In this document: positions 33,021 to 41,154 of the stretch, one piece after another
How the letters are laid out: each line of letters starts with the position of its first letter
How positions within the stretch are numbered: position 1 is the stretch's first letter
NCBI RefSeq assembly: GCF_003387475.1
Contig: NZ_QUNO01000016.1
Span: 186,001-250,000, forward strand
Direction of reading: 5' to 3'
DNA from: Kutzneria buriramensis
GTDB lineage: Bacteria > Actinomycetota > Actinomycetes > Mycobacteriales > Pseudonocardiaceae
Length of the DNA: 64,000 bases
Position numbers and translations under genes: made by a program
The notes under the pieces: model-generated
Seen by the model: only the letters and a program-made list of their open reading frames with translations
Databases searched by the model: none
What the model was told of the DNA's origin: nothing

Positions 33021-34352
33021 ATGACCAAGCCGCTCAAGCAGATCCACCTCGCGGCGCACTTCCCCGGCGTGAACAACACGACCGTGTGGAGCGATCCGGC
33101 GTCCGGCAGCAACATCGAGTTCAGCTCGTTCGTGAAGCTGGCGCAGACCGCGGAGCGCGCCAAGTTCGACTTCTTCTTCCTGGCCGAGGGCCTGCGGCTG
33201 CGGGAACAGGGCGGGCAGATCTACGACCTGGACGTGGTCGGGCGGCCGGACACGTTCACGGTGCTGTCGGCGCTGGCCGCCGTGACCTCCCGGCTGGGAC
33301 TGGCCGGGACGATCAACTCCACGTTCAACGAGCCGTTCGAGGTGGCGCGGCAGTTCGCGACCCTGGACCACCTGTCCGAGGGGCGCGCCGCGTGGAACGT
33401 CGTCACCTCGTGGGACGCCTTCACCGGCGAGAACTTCCGGCGCGGCGGCTTCCTGCCGTCGGACCAGCGGTACTCGCGGGCGGAGACGTTCATGCGGACG
33501 GCGTGGGAGCTTTTCGACTCGTGGCCGGCCGACGCCGTGGTCGCGGACAAGGCGACCGGCGAGTTCCTGCGCGGCGAGCCGGGGCGTTTCGCCCACCACG
33601 ACTCGCATTTCGACATCGCCGGGCAGTTCCCCGTGCCGCGCGGCCCGCAGGGCCGGCCGGTGATCATCCAGGCCGGCGACTCCGACGAGGGCCGCGAGTT
33701 CGCCGCCGCCACCGCCGACGCGATCTTCACCCGGCACGGGACGCTGGAGGCCGGGCAGAAGTTCTACGCCGATGTGAAGGGCCGGCTGGCCAAGTACGGC
33801 CGCACGCCCTCGCAGCTGGTCGTGCTGCCGGCCGCGACGTACATGATCGGCGACACCGACGCCGACGCCCACGAGCGGGCCGCCGTCGTGCGACGGCAGC
33901 AGGTCAGCGGTCAGACCGCCATCCGGTTCCTGGAGCAGCTGTGGAACACCGACCTCAGCTCGTTCGACCCGGACGGGCCGCTGCCGGCCTTCGACCCGGT
34001 CGTCGGCTCCGGAGCCTTCGCCCAGGGCCGGGCCGACGTCCGCATGTACCGGGACCCGGTGGCGACCGCGCGGCAGTGGCGGGAGCTGGCCGAGGCCAAG
34101 GGCCTGTCCATCCGTGACCTGATCATCGAGGTCACCGGCCGGCAGACCTTCGTCGGCTCCGCCGCGACCGTCGCCGAGCAGATCAACCACCTCGTGCAGG
34201 CCGACGCCTCCGACGGCTTCATCCTCGTCCCCCACGTCACCCCCGGCGGCCTCGACGAGTTCGCCGACAAGGTGATCCCCCTCCTCCAGGAGCGCGGCGT
34301 CTACCGCACCGACTACACCGGTCCGACCCTCCGCCACCACCTCGGCGTCTGA
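33021..34352 (+). CDS. NtaA/SnaA/DszA-type LLM monooxygenase
   Basis: 443 residues, the normal length for this group. The N-terminal region has HLAAHFPGVNNTTVWSDP and KFDFFFLAEGLRLRE; SEGRAAWNVVTSWD (near 120) and GRPVIIQAGDSDEGREFAA (near 212) are group signatures. Members use FMNH2 from a separate reductase to oxidise nitrilotriacetate, dibenzothiophene sulfone or similar compounds. It is translated from GGGGGAAACGCC-ATG in an operon with the preceding LLM gene. A dispersed repeat begins at its stop codon. Confidence 0.88.
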   Translation: MTKPLKQIHLAAHFPGVNNTTVWSDPASGSNIEFSSFVKLAQTAERAKFDFFFLAEGLRLREQGGQIYDLDVVGRPDTFTVLSALAAVTSRLGLAGTINSTFNEPFEVARQFATLDHLSEGRAAWNVVTSWDAFTGENFRRGGFLPSDQRYSRAETFMRTAWELFDSWPADAVVADKATGEFLRGEPGRFAHHDSHFDIAGQFPVPRGPQGRPVIIQAGDSDEGREFAAATADAIFTRHGTLEAGQKFYADVKGRLAKYGRTPSQLVVLPAATYMIGDTDADAHERAAVVRRQQVSGQTAIRFLEQLWNTDLSSFDPDGPLPAFDPVVGSGAFAQGRADVRMYRDPVATARQWRELAEAKGLSIRDLIIEVTGRQTFVGSAATVAEQINHLVQADASDGFILVPHVTPGGLDEFADKVIPLLQERGVYRTDYTGPTLRHHLGV

Positions 34353-34440
34353 ACCCCCGCGAGTCACGCTCTCGGACACACCGAATGTAGGTTTCGGGCA
34401 CCCTCGCGAGTCCCGCCCAGCGTCACACCGAAATACGGCA
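34352..34440 (+). repeat. Dispersed repeat copy 2 with a degenerate tandem second unit
   Basis: The unit 34352-34400 starts within the TGA of the LLM gene (AACCCCCGCGAGTCACGCTC, then ACACACCGAATGTAGGTTTC nearby). A second, diverged unit follows at 34401-34440 (CCCTCGCGAGTCCCGCC, then GTCACACCGAAATACGGCA). Together with the copies at 5913 and 35661 it defines a family at gene ends. Confidence 0.8.
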
Positions 34441-34538
34441 AACCGCTTGTCCCGCGCCGGTGGGTGGTGGATTCTGGCCCGTTCCGCACGTGGCGGACCC
34501 GCGCCGGCCGGCGCGGCCGCCCGAGCGGGAGCGTGACC

Positions 34539-35651
34539 GTGCTCCACCACATCCCACAACTGGCCGGCCTGGCCGAGAACCCGGCGCTGCCGGCGCGGCT
34601 GCTGGACCGCTTCGTCGAGCTGGCGGACGAGGAGCTGAGCTACTACCTGGCCCTGCGCAAGGACCTCACCGCGGAGCAGAAAAGCCTGCTGGCGGCCAGG
34701 AAGCCGGTCGTCGAGCTCGATCCGGACGTCGTGCCGCCCGAGCGGGACCCGAACACGCCGCCCGAGGTGCTCACGGAACTGGGCCGGCGGGGTGACGCCG
34801 TGATCGACGCCGGCCTGGCCTGGAATCCGGCCACCCCGCCCGACGTGACGGCGCGCCTGGTGGGACACCCGGTCGACTTCGTTCGCTGGCAGCTCGTGGA
34901 CCGGACCGACCTGCCGGAGTGGGTGTACGCGAGGCTTGCCACGGACGCGATGCCGGGGATCCGCTGGGACATCGCCGCCAACCCGGCCACGCCGGCGGCG
35001 GTACTGCGCCGGATGGTCGCCGCCGACACCAGCCGCGAAATGCGGCGCAGCCTCGCACGGAACCCGTCGATCCCGCTGGACCTGCTGGTCGACATCGCCG
35101 GCACGACCCGGATCGGCCCGACGCTCCTGCCGCGCATCGCCAACGCCACCGTTGACGAGCTGCGAGGCCTTGCCACGCCACGGATCATGCAGGTGCGGAT
35201 GCTGGTCGCCGAGCGGGAGGACCTGGCCGACGACCTGATCACCCTCCTGGTGGCCGATCGCGATCCGGGGGTCGGCAAGAGCATCGTCACCAATCCCGTG
35301 CTTACCGCCGAGCAGATGTGGGACTTGGTGACCAGGCACGGCCCGCGCCTGTATCCGCGAGCGGCACGGAACCCGAACTGCCCGCCCGACCTGATGCGTC
35401 ACATCACGCGCAACGCCCAGACGGTGCGGAAGGCGTACCGCGTGATCGCCAAGCACCCGCGCGCGGCAGCCGACGCGTTGCTGCTGTGCCTTCAGGACAA
35501 GGAGGCACGCCGCCACGCGGCGCGGCACCCCAACCTGCCGCCCCACACGATCGTCGAGCTGGTGGCCGACCCCAACCCCGACGTTGCCGAGGCAGCGGCG
35601 GCCAATCCGTCGCTGCCGCCGGCAATCATGGCCGAGCTTCTGGGACTCTAG
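34539..35651 (+). CDS. Leucine-rich-repeat-variant (LRV)/HEAT-like repeat protein
   Basis: 370 residues from GTG 34539, with GGGAG seven bases upstream. It is built of about ten short helical repeats centred on NP or HP turns: LAGLAENPALPARLLDRF, LAWNPATPPDVTARLVGHP, IAANPATPAAVLRRMV, LARNPSIPLDLLVDIA, AARNPNCPPDLMRHI, AARHPNLPPHTIVELV, AAANPSLPPAIMAELL. This is the LRV-type solenoid, known from an Azotobacter iron-sulfur protein and from actinomycete proteins of unknown role. There is no cysteine cluster here, so no Fe-S centre. It is probably a protein-binding scaffold. Confidence 0.78.
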   Translation: MLHHIPQLAGLAENPALPARLLDRFVELADEELSYYLALRKDLTAEQKSLLAARKPVVELDPDVVPPERDPNTPPEVLTELGRRGDAVIDAGLAWNPATPPDVTARLVGHPVDFVRWQLVDRTDLPEWVYARLATDAMPGIRWDIAANPATPAAVLRRMVAADTSREMRRSLARNPSIPLDLLVDIAGTTRIGPTLLPRIANATVDELRGLATPRIMQVRMLVAEREDLADDLITLLVADRDPGVGKSIVTNPVLTAEQMWDLVTRHGPRLYPRAARNPNCPPDLMRHITRNAQTVRKAYRVIAKHPRAAADALLLCLQDKEARRHAARHPNLPPHTIVELVADPNPDVAEAAAANPSLPPAIMAELLGL

Positions 35652-35660
35652 GCTCAGTTC

Positions 35661-35709
35661 TGCCTGAAACCCACATTCGGTATGTCTGAGAGCGCGACTC
35701 GCGGGGGTT
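35661..35709 (-). repeat. Dispersed repeat copy 3
   Basis: On the minus strand it begins two bases after the TGA at 35712 (CCAACCCCCGCGAGTCGCGC) and continues through ACATACCGAATGTGGGTTTC and AGGCAG. It separates two convergent genes and differs from the other copies at few positions. Confidence 0.85.
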
Positions 35710-35711
35710 GG

Positions 35712-36005
35712 TCAGGTGCCGAAGACTTCGGCTACCAGGTTGGCGGCGGTGTCGGGGGCGCGGACTTCGAAGGCCAGGCGGCCGTCGGTCAGGTGCAGCA
35801 CGAAGTCGAAGAACGGGCAGCACAGCTGCTCGTCGGCCGCCAGGGCGACGATCTGGGCGGCCATCTCCATCGGCAGCACGATACGGATCCCGCCGTCGAC
35901 GGGCTCCCGGCGGACGGCGGTCGTGAGCAACCGCCGCCACTGCTCCACACGGTCCTTCTGCTCGCCCTCGGTCAGCGAGCAGGCGATGATCGGCTCCTCG
36001 GGCAC
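35712..36005 (-). CDS. Hypothetical protein with CCPFF motif
   Basis: About 97 residues; the start is uncertain (GTG 36005 or TTG 36014). The pattern ACSLTEGEQKDRVEQWRRLL, LAADEQLCCPFFDFVLHL and APDTAANLVAEVFG is a recurring small actinobacterial family often found near MerR-type regulators. The vicinal cysteines could bind metal. No function is established. It starts just downstream of the thiolase gene and may belong to the same transcript. Confidence 0.6.
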   Translation of the reverse strand: MPEEPIIACSLTEGEQKDRVEQWRRLLTTAVRREPVDGGIRIVLPMEMAAQIVALAADEQLCCPFFDFVLHLTDGRLAFEVRAPDTAANLVAEVFGT

Positions 36006-36015
36006 GGGACCCAAC

Positions 36016-37170
36016 CTAGGGCAGGCGCTCGATGATCGTCACGTTGGCCTGGCCCCCTCCTTCGCACATCGTTAGCAGGCCGAAACGCCCGCCGGTCCTT
36101 TCCAACGATGCAAGCAGCGTCGCCGTCAACTTGGCACCGGTCGCGCCGATCGGATGGCCGAGCGCGATGGCCCCGCCGTTCACGTTCACGCGGTCCAGGT
36201 CGACCTTGAGCTCCTTGGCCCACGCGAGCACCACGCTGGCGAACGCCTCGTTGATCTCGAACAGGTCGATGTCGTCGATGGTCATGCCGGCCCGCTGCAA
36301 CGCGTGCCGGGTGGCCCGGATGGGCGCGGTCAGCATGTAGATCGGGTCCGCGCCGCGGGCCGACAGGTGGTGCACCCGGGCCCGTGGACGGAGCCGATGG
36401 CTGCGCACCGCGGCCTCGGATGCCACCAGCACGGCGCTCGCGCCGTCGGAGATCTGGCTGGCGAGCGCCGCCGTCACCCGGCCCTCCGGCCGCAACGGCT
36501 TCAACGCCGCCATCTTCTCCAGGCTGGTGTCCCGCCGCGGCCCCTCGTCGGCCTCCACGCCCGCGACCGGCACGATCTCCCCACGGAAGTGCCCCGCGTC
36601 CGTCGCCGCGATCGCCTTGGTGTGGCTGCGGAACGCGAACTCCTCCATCTCGGCGCGGCTGAGCTCCCACCGCTGCGCGATCAGGTCCGCCGACCGGAAC
36701 TGGTTGATCTCCTCCGACCCGTACCGGTGCGCCCATCCGGCGCAGCCCTCGTACGGGGTCGGGAACCCGAACTGCTCCCCCACGGTCATCGCCGCGCCGA
36801 TCGGGATCCGGCTCATGCTCTGCACGCCGCCGGCCACGACCAGGTCGGCCGTCCCGCTCAGCACCGCCTGCGCCGCGAAGTGCACCGCCTGCTGGCTGGA
36901 GCCGCACTGCCGGTCCACGGTCACGCCCGGCACCTCCTCGGGGAACCCGGCGGCCAGCCACGCCGTGCGGGCGATGTCCCCGGCCTGTCCCCCGACCGTG
37001 TCGACACAGCCGAGGATCACGTCGTCCACCTCGCCCGGATCCACGTTCACCCGCGCGAGCAGGCCCTCGATGGCGCGGGCGCCCAGGTCGGCCGGGTGCA
37101 GGTGGCTCAGCCCGCCACCCCGCCTGCCGACCGGCGTCCGCACCGCGTCAACCAGGTACGCCTGGGCCAT
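36016..37170 (-). CDS. fadA6: Acetyl-CoA acetyltransferase (thiolase), FadA6-like
   Basis: 384 residues. The catalytic elements are present: nucleophile Cys89 in TVDRQCGSSQQA, NEAFASV near 315, GHPIGATGA near 340 and the second Cys in TMCEGGGQAN near 372. It should cleave a 3-ketoacyl-CoA. The name rests on position: the order thiolase, TetR, SDR, FadE diverging from FadD and FadEs equals Rv3556c to Rv3564 of M. tuberculosis, where FadA6 acts in cholesterol ring C/D breakdown. It overlaps the TetR gene end by 23 bases. Confidence 0.87.
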   Translation of the reverse strand: MAQAYLVDAVRTPVGRRGGGLSHLHPADLGARAIEGLLARVNVDPGEVDDVILGCVDTVGGQAGDIARTAWLAAGFPEEVPGVTVDRQCGSSQQAVHFAAQAVLSGTADLVVAGGVQSMSRIPIGAAMTVGEQFGFPTPYEGCAGWAHRYGSEEINQFRSADLIAQRWELSRAEMEEFAFRSHTKAIAATDAGHFRGEIVPVAGVEADEGPRRDTSLEKMAALKPLRPEGRVTAALASQISDGASAVLVASEAAVRSHRLRPRARVHHLSARGADPIYMLTAPIRATRHALQRAGMTIDDIDLFEINEAFASVVLAWAKELKVDLDRVNVNGGAIALGHPIGATGAKLTATLLASLERTGGRFGLLTMCEGGGQANVTIIERLP

Positions 37171-37747
37171 CGGCCCTCCCTTGCGCTATCCCGTCCAGCA
37201 CGATCGACAGGTACTGCCGGGCCACGGCGTCCGCGGTGAGCGCCCCGCCCGGGTGATACCAGTGCACGGCGACCCACACGGTGTCGCGGATGAACCGGTA
37301 GACCAGCTCCACGTCCAGGTCGTCGCGGAACGCGCCGACCCGGATGCCCTCCTCCAGCAGCCCGACCCACAGCTTGCGGAACTCGACATTGCGCTCGGTG
37401 AGGTAGCCGAACCGCTCGAACTGGGCGAGGTAGGCGGCTTCCCGCTGGTAGATCGCGACGGCGTCGTGGTTGCGGTCGATGCACTCGAACGACGCGACGA
37501 CCACCGCCTCCAGGGCGGCCCGGGGCGGCTCCCCCGCCGCCAGGATCTCCCGGTACGTCTCGAACAGGCCGTCCAGGAAGCCGTGCAGGATCTCGTCCAC
37601 CATCGACTCCTTGGAGTCGAAGTGGTGGTAGAGGCTGCCGGACAGGATGCCGGCGGCGTCGGCGATGTCCCGGACGGTGGTGGCGAGGAAGCCGCGCTCG
37701 GCGAACATCCTCGCGGCCAGCGCGAGCAGTTCGGCTCGACGGCTCAT
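37148..37747 (-). CDS. kstR2: TetR-family repressor, KstR2-like
   Basis: 199 residues. The HTH is TTVRDIADAAGILSGSLYHH at about 24-43, followed by FDSKESMVDEIL, the KstR2/FadR-type TetR pattern. In mycobacteria KstR2 represses the HIP-degradation genes and is released by HIP-CoA, the product of FadD3. The flanking genes here are the same set. Its target should be the palindrome in the fadE30/fadD3 divergent region, since only nine bases separate it from the SDR gene upstream. Confidence 0.85.
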   Translation of the reverse strand: MSRRAELLALAARMFAERGFLATTVRDIADAAGILSGSLYHHFDSKESMVDEILHGFLDGLFETYREILAAGEPPRAALEAVVVASFECIDRNHDAVAIYQREAAYLAQFERFGYLTERNVEFRKLWVGLLEEGIRVGAFRDDLDVELVYRFIRDTVWVAVHWYHPGGALTADAVARQYLSIVLDGIAQGRADGPGVPG

Positions 37748-37756
37748 GGGGACTCC

Positions 37757-38545
37757 TCAGGGGTGCTGGCTGCTGACCGACAGGACTTCGCCCGTCAGGT
37801 ACGAGGCATAGTCGCTGGCAAGGAACACCATGGCATTGGCCACCTCCCACGGCTGCGCCGCCCTGCCGAACGCCTCCCGCTCGGTGAGTTCGGCGAGCAG
37901 CTCCTCGCTCGTCACCTTGGCCAGGAACGGGTGCATAGCCAGGCTCGGGGCCACGGCGTTGACCCGGATCCCGTGCGTCGCGACGTCGGCCGCCGCGCAG
38001 CGGGTGAAGGCCATGACGCCGGCCTTCGCCGCCGCATAGTGCGCCTGCCCGGCCTGCGACCGCCACCCGATCACGGACGCGTTGTTGACGATCGCGCCGC
38101 CGCCGCCCTGGTCGACCAGCCTGCGCAGGGCCGCGCGGGTGCAGCGGAAGGTGCCGTTCAGGGTCACGTCCAGCACCCGCGACCACTCGTCGTCGCCCAT
38201 GTCCAGCACGGACTTCGTGCCGCCCAACCCGGCGTTGTTGATCATCACGTCGAGCCGGCCGAACCGGTCCGCCGCGCCGTCGATCAACGCCTGCACCTGG
38301 GCCTCGTCGGTGACATCGCACGCCAGGGCGGCCACGTTCGAGCCGTGGTCGACGGCGAACTTCTCCAGCGTCTCGCCGAGCCGGCGCTCGTGCCAGTCGC
38401 TGATCAGGACCCGCGCGCCTTCCTCAAGGCACCGCAGCGCCACCGCCGACCCGATGCCGGTGCCAGCCGCCGCCGTCACGACGACCACCTTGTCCGCCAA
38501 CAGGTTGTGGCCAGGCACGTAGTCGATTTGATGTGGGCCGATCAT
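37757..38545 (-). CDS. ipdF: SDR-family dehydrogenase, IpdF-like
   Basis: 262 residues. Cofactor motif VVVVTAAAGTGIGSAVAL, INNAGLGG near 110, catalytic Ser in NNASVIGWRS near 160 and YAAAKAGVMAF giving Tyr and Lys. By synteny with Rv3559c it is the 5-hydroxy-HIP-CoA dehydrogenase of steroid C/D-ring degradation. Its ATG overlaps the fadE30 stop by four bases, so it is translationally coupled. Confidence 0.85.
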   Translation of the reverse strand: MIGPHQIDYVPGHNLLADKVVVVTAAAGTGIGSAVALRCLEEGARVLISDWHERRLGETLEKFAVDHGSNVAALACDVTDEAQVQALIDGAADRFGRLDVMINNAGLGGTKSVLDMGDDEWSRVLDVTLNGTFRCTRAALRRLVDQGGGGAIVNNASVIGWRSQAGQAHYAAAKAGVMAFTRCAAADVATHGIRVNAVAPSLAMHPFLAKVTSEELLAELTEREAFGRAAQPWEVANAMVFLASDYASYLTGEVLSVSSQHP

Positions 38546-39669
38546 CCGCGCGCCTCCCTGGGCAGCCCGAGCACCCGTTCCGCGATGATGTTGCGCTGGA
38601 TCTCGTCCGAGCCGCCGTAGATGGTGTCGGCCCGGCTGAACAGGAACAGCCGCTGCCACCGGTCGAGGTCGTCCCCGGAGGTGGTCGACTTGACGATCAT
38701 CGACTCGCCGCCGCGAACCCGCATGGCCAGCTCGCCGAGGCGTCGATGCCAGCCGGCCCACAGCAGTTTGCTCACCGACGGGTCGGATCCCCTGGTGCGC
38801 AGGGCATGCGACCGCATGACGCTGAGCTCGACCGCCGCGCGGGCCAACTGTTCTTGCAGCACAACGTCTTCCGGATCGGCCAGCGCGACGAGGTCCTCCA
38901 GTTCGCGACGGAAGCCCACCTGCTGGCCCAGTGTCGACACGCCGCGTTCGTACGCCAGCGTCGCCATCGCCACCGCCCAGCCGCCGCCCGGCTCGCCGAC
39001 CACCAGATCCGCTGACGTCCGTGCGCCGTCGAAGAACACCTCGTTGAACTCGGACGTGCCGGTGAGCTGGCGGATCGGCCGCACCTCCACACCCGGCTGG
39101 CGCATCGGCACGAGCAGGTACGACAAGCCCTTGTGCCCCACCGATCCCGGCGTGGTCCGGGCCAGCACGAAGCACCAGTCGGCGACGTGCGCCAGCGACG
39201 TCCACACCTTCTGCCCGGTGATCACCCACTCGTCGTCGACGAGCCGGGCGGAGGTGGAGACGCTGGCAAGGTCGGAGCCGGCGCCGGGTTCGGAGTAACC
39301 CTGGCACCACAGTTCCTCGACGGCCCTGATCTTCGGCAGGAACCGGGCCTTCTGCTCGGGCGTGCCCAGATCGATCAGGGTCGGGCCGAGCAGGTTCTCG
39401 CCGAGGTGGTTCACCCGCGCGGGCGCGTCGGCCAGCGCGTACTCCTCGTGGAAGGCGACCTGCTCGTCGAAGGTCAGGCCGCGGCCGCCGTGCTCGACCG
39501 GCCAGGCCGGGCAGGTCCAGCCGTGCGCGGCGAGGTGGCGTTCCCACTCGAGGCGCTGCTCGAACGCCTCGTGCTCGCGGCCAGGCCCGCCGAGCCCCTT
39601 GAGCCCGGCGAAGCGCCCGACGAGATGCTCGGCGAGCCACCGCCGGATCTCGGATCTGGTCACCGCCAT
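38542..39669 (-). CDS. fadE30: Acyl-CoA dehydrogenase, FadE30-like
   Basis: 375 residues with the complete ACAD fold. FAD-binding and substrate motifs WCQGYSEPGAGSDLASVSTS (near 118) and GQKVWTSLAHVADWC (near 150), then the C-terminal TIYGGSDEIQRNIIAERVLG. Mycobacterial FadE30 introduces the first double bond in HIP-CoA-derived 5-OH-HIC-CoA. It is the first gene of the leftward operon fadE30-ipdF-kstR2-fadA6, reading away from the shared operator. Confidence 0.87.
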   Translation of the reverse strand: MAVTRSEIRRWLAEHLVGRFAGLKGLGGPGREHEAFEQRLEWERHLAAHGWTCPAWPVEHGGRGLTFDEQVAFHEEYALADAPARVNHLGENLLGPTLIDLGTPEQKARFLPKIRAVEELWCQGYSEPGAGSDLASVSTSARLVDDEWVITGQKVWTSLAHVADWCFVLARTTPGSVGHKGLSYLLVPMRQPGVEVRPIRQLTGTSEFNEVFFDGARTSADLVVGEPGGGWAVAMATLAYERGVSTLGQQVGFRRELEDLVALADPEDVVLQEQLARAAVELSVMRSHALRTRGSDPSVSKLLWAGWHRRLGELAMRVRGGESMIVKSTTSGDDLDRWQRLFLFSRADTIYGGSDEIQRNIIAERVLGLPREARG

Positions 39670-39673
39670 GACC

Positions 39674-39706
39674 GTAGGCTAGCCTACCAAGCAGTTGCTT
39701 GGTAGG
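39674..39706. promoter_or_regulatory. Overlapping dyads in the fadE30/fadD3 divergent region (KstR2 operator candidate)
   Basis: Only 45 bases separate the two divergent start codons. They contain a 14-bp perfect palindrome GTAGGCTAGCCTAC (39674-39687), overlapped by a 24-bp one (39683-39706) with arms CCTACCAAGCA and TGCTTGGTAGG around GT. The CAAG/CTTG half-sites resemble the mycobacterial KstR2 motif but with a longer spacer. Binding here would block both promoters. Confidence 0.75.
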
Positions 39707-39714
39707 AGGTGTTG

Positions 39715-41154
39715 GTGGCGCCTGAGACCATTGCGGCCGCGGTGGACGCGGCTGCGGACCGCTTCGGCGACCACGCGGCCCTTGTCGACGGGGAGGTCCG
39801 CCTCTCCTACCGTGACCTGCGCACATGGGTGCGCCGGTTGGCCGCCGTCTTTGTCGCGGGCGGGATCCGGCCCGGCGACCGGGTGGCGATCTGCGCACCC
39901 AATACCTGGCACTGGGTCGTCGCGGCGCTGGGCGCTTCCTATGCCGGCGGGGTCCTGGTGCCGCTGAACACGCGGTTCACCGCCGCCGAGATGCAGGACG
40001 TGATCGAGCGCAGCGAGGCCGCCGCGCTGGTGGTCGCGACAGACTTCCTTGGCCGGAACCGACTCGCCGAGTTGTCGGAGGTGGGCGGCGTCCCGGAACT
40101 CGTGCTGACCACCGGCGACTGGACGTTCACGGACGAGGTCGACGCCGCGCCGGTGCGGCCCGACGACATCAGCGACATCCTGTTCACGTCCGGCACCACC
40201 GGCCGCAGCAAGGGTGCGATGAGCGCGCACCGGCAGGCGCTGGCCGTCGCCGCCGCATGGGCGGACTGCGGCAACGTCGGCCCGGACGACCGGTACCTGA
40301 TCATCAACCCGTTCTTCCACAGTTTCGGTTACAAGGCCGGCATTCTGGTCTGCCTGCTCACCGGCGCGACGCTGGTGCCGCAGGCCGTCTTCGACGTCGC
40401 CCGCACGCGGGAACTGGTCGAGCAGGAGCGGATCACCGTGCTGCCCGGGCCGCCGACGATCTACCAGTCGCTGCTGTCCGAACCCGGTTGCGACAGCCTC
40501 AGGCTGGCGGTCACCGGCGCCGCGCCGGTCCCGGTCACGTTGGCGGAGCGGATGCAGAAGCGGTTCGGCACGGTGCTCACGGCGTACGGGCTGACCGAGG
40601 CCGTGGTGGCGACGATGTGCCGGCCCGACGACAGCGCCGAGACCGTGTCGCACACCTCCGGTCGTGCGACCGCCGGCTTCGAGGTGAAGATCGCCGACAC
40701 CGGCGAGATCCTGCTGCGCGGCCCCAATGTGATGGTCGGATACCTCAACGACGCCGCCGCGACCGAGGAGGCCATCGACGCCGACGGCTGGTTGCACACC
40801 GGCGACGTCGGAACCCTCGACGACCGCGGGTATCTGACGATCACCGATCGCCTCAAGGACATGTACGTGTGCGGCGGCTTCAACGTCTACCCGGCCGAGG
40901 TCGAGCAGGCGCTCGCGCGGCTGGACGGCGTCACCGAGTCGGCGGTGATCGGCGTGCCGGACGACCGGCTCGGCGAGGTCGGCCTGGCGTTCGTCGTGAC
41001 GGCCAAGCCACTGTCCACCGAGGACGTCATCGAGCACTGCCGGGCCCTGGTGGCCAACTACAAGGTGCCCAGACACGTCGCGTTCCTGGCCGCGCTGCCC
41101 AGGAACGCCTCCGGCAAGGTGCTCAAACGCCAGTTACGGGAGGAAGTCCGGTGA
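39715..41154 (+). CDS. fadD3: Acyl-CoA synthetase, FadD3-like (HIP-CoA ligase)
   Basis: 479 residues; GTG 39715 is chosen because AGGAGG lies five bases upstream and overlaps the GTG at 39709. AMP-binding motifs: ILFTSGTTGRSKGAMSAH (near 158), TAYGLTEAVV (near 288), GWLHTGDVG (near 362) and the catalytic Lys in RNASGKVLKRQL. FadD3 in M. tuberculosis activates HIP to its CoA ester. A rare TTA leucine codon occurs at 41134, five codons before the end. GTGA overlap couples it to the next gene. Confidence 0.87.
   Translation: MAPETIAAAVDAAADRFGDHAALVDGEVRLSYRDLRTWVRRLAAVFVAGGIRPGDRVAICAPNTWHWVVAALGASYAGGVLVPLNTRFTAAEMQDVIERSEAAALVVATDFLGRNRLAELSEVGGVPELVLTTGDWTFTDEVDAAPVRPDDISDILFTSGTTGRSKGAMSAHRQALAVAAAWADCGNVGPDDRYLIINPFFHSFGYKAGILVCLLTGATLVPQAVFDVARTRELVEQERITVLPGPPTIYQSLLSEPGCDSLRLAVTGAAPVPVTLAERMQKRFGTVLTAYGLTEAVVATMCRPDDSAETVSHTSGRATAGFEVKIADTGEILLRGPNVMVGYLNDAAATEEAIDADGWLHTGDVGTLDDRGYLTITDRLKDMYVCGGFNVYPAEVEQALARLDGVTESAVIGVPDDRLGEVGLAFVVTAKPLSTEDVIEHCRALVANYKVPRHVAFLAALPRNASGKVLKRQLREEVR

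Noticed and set aside
32184-35546. 1120-codon minus-strand frame across both LLM genes and the LRV gene
   Set aside because: It is an antisense shadow; the plus-strand proteins have family signatures and ribosome-binding sites.
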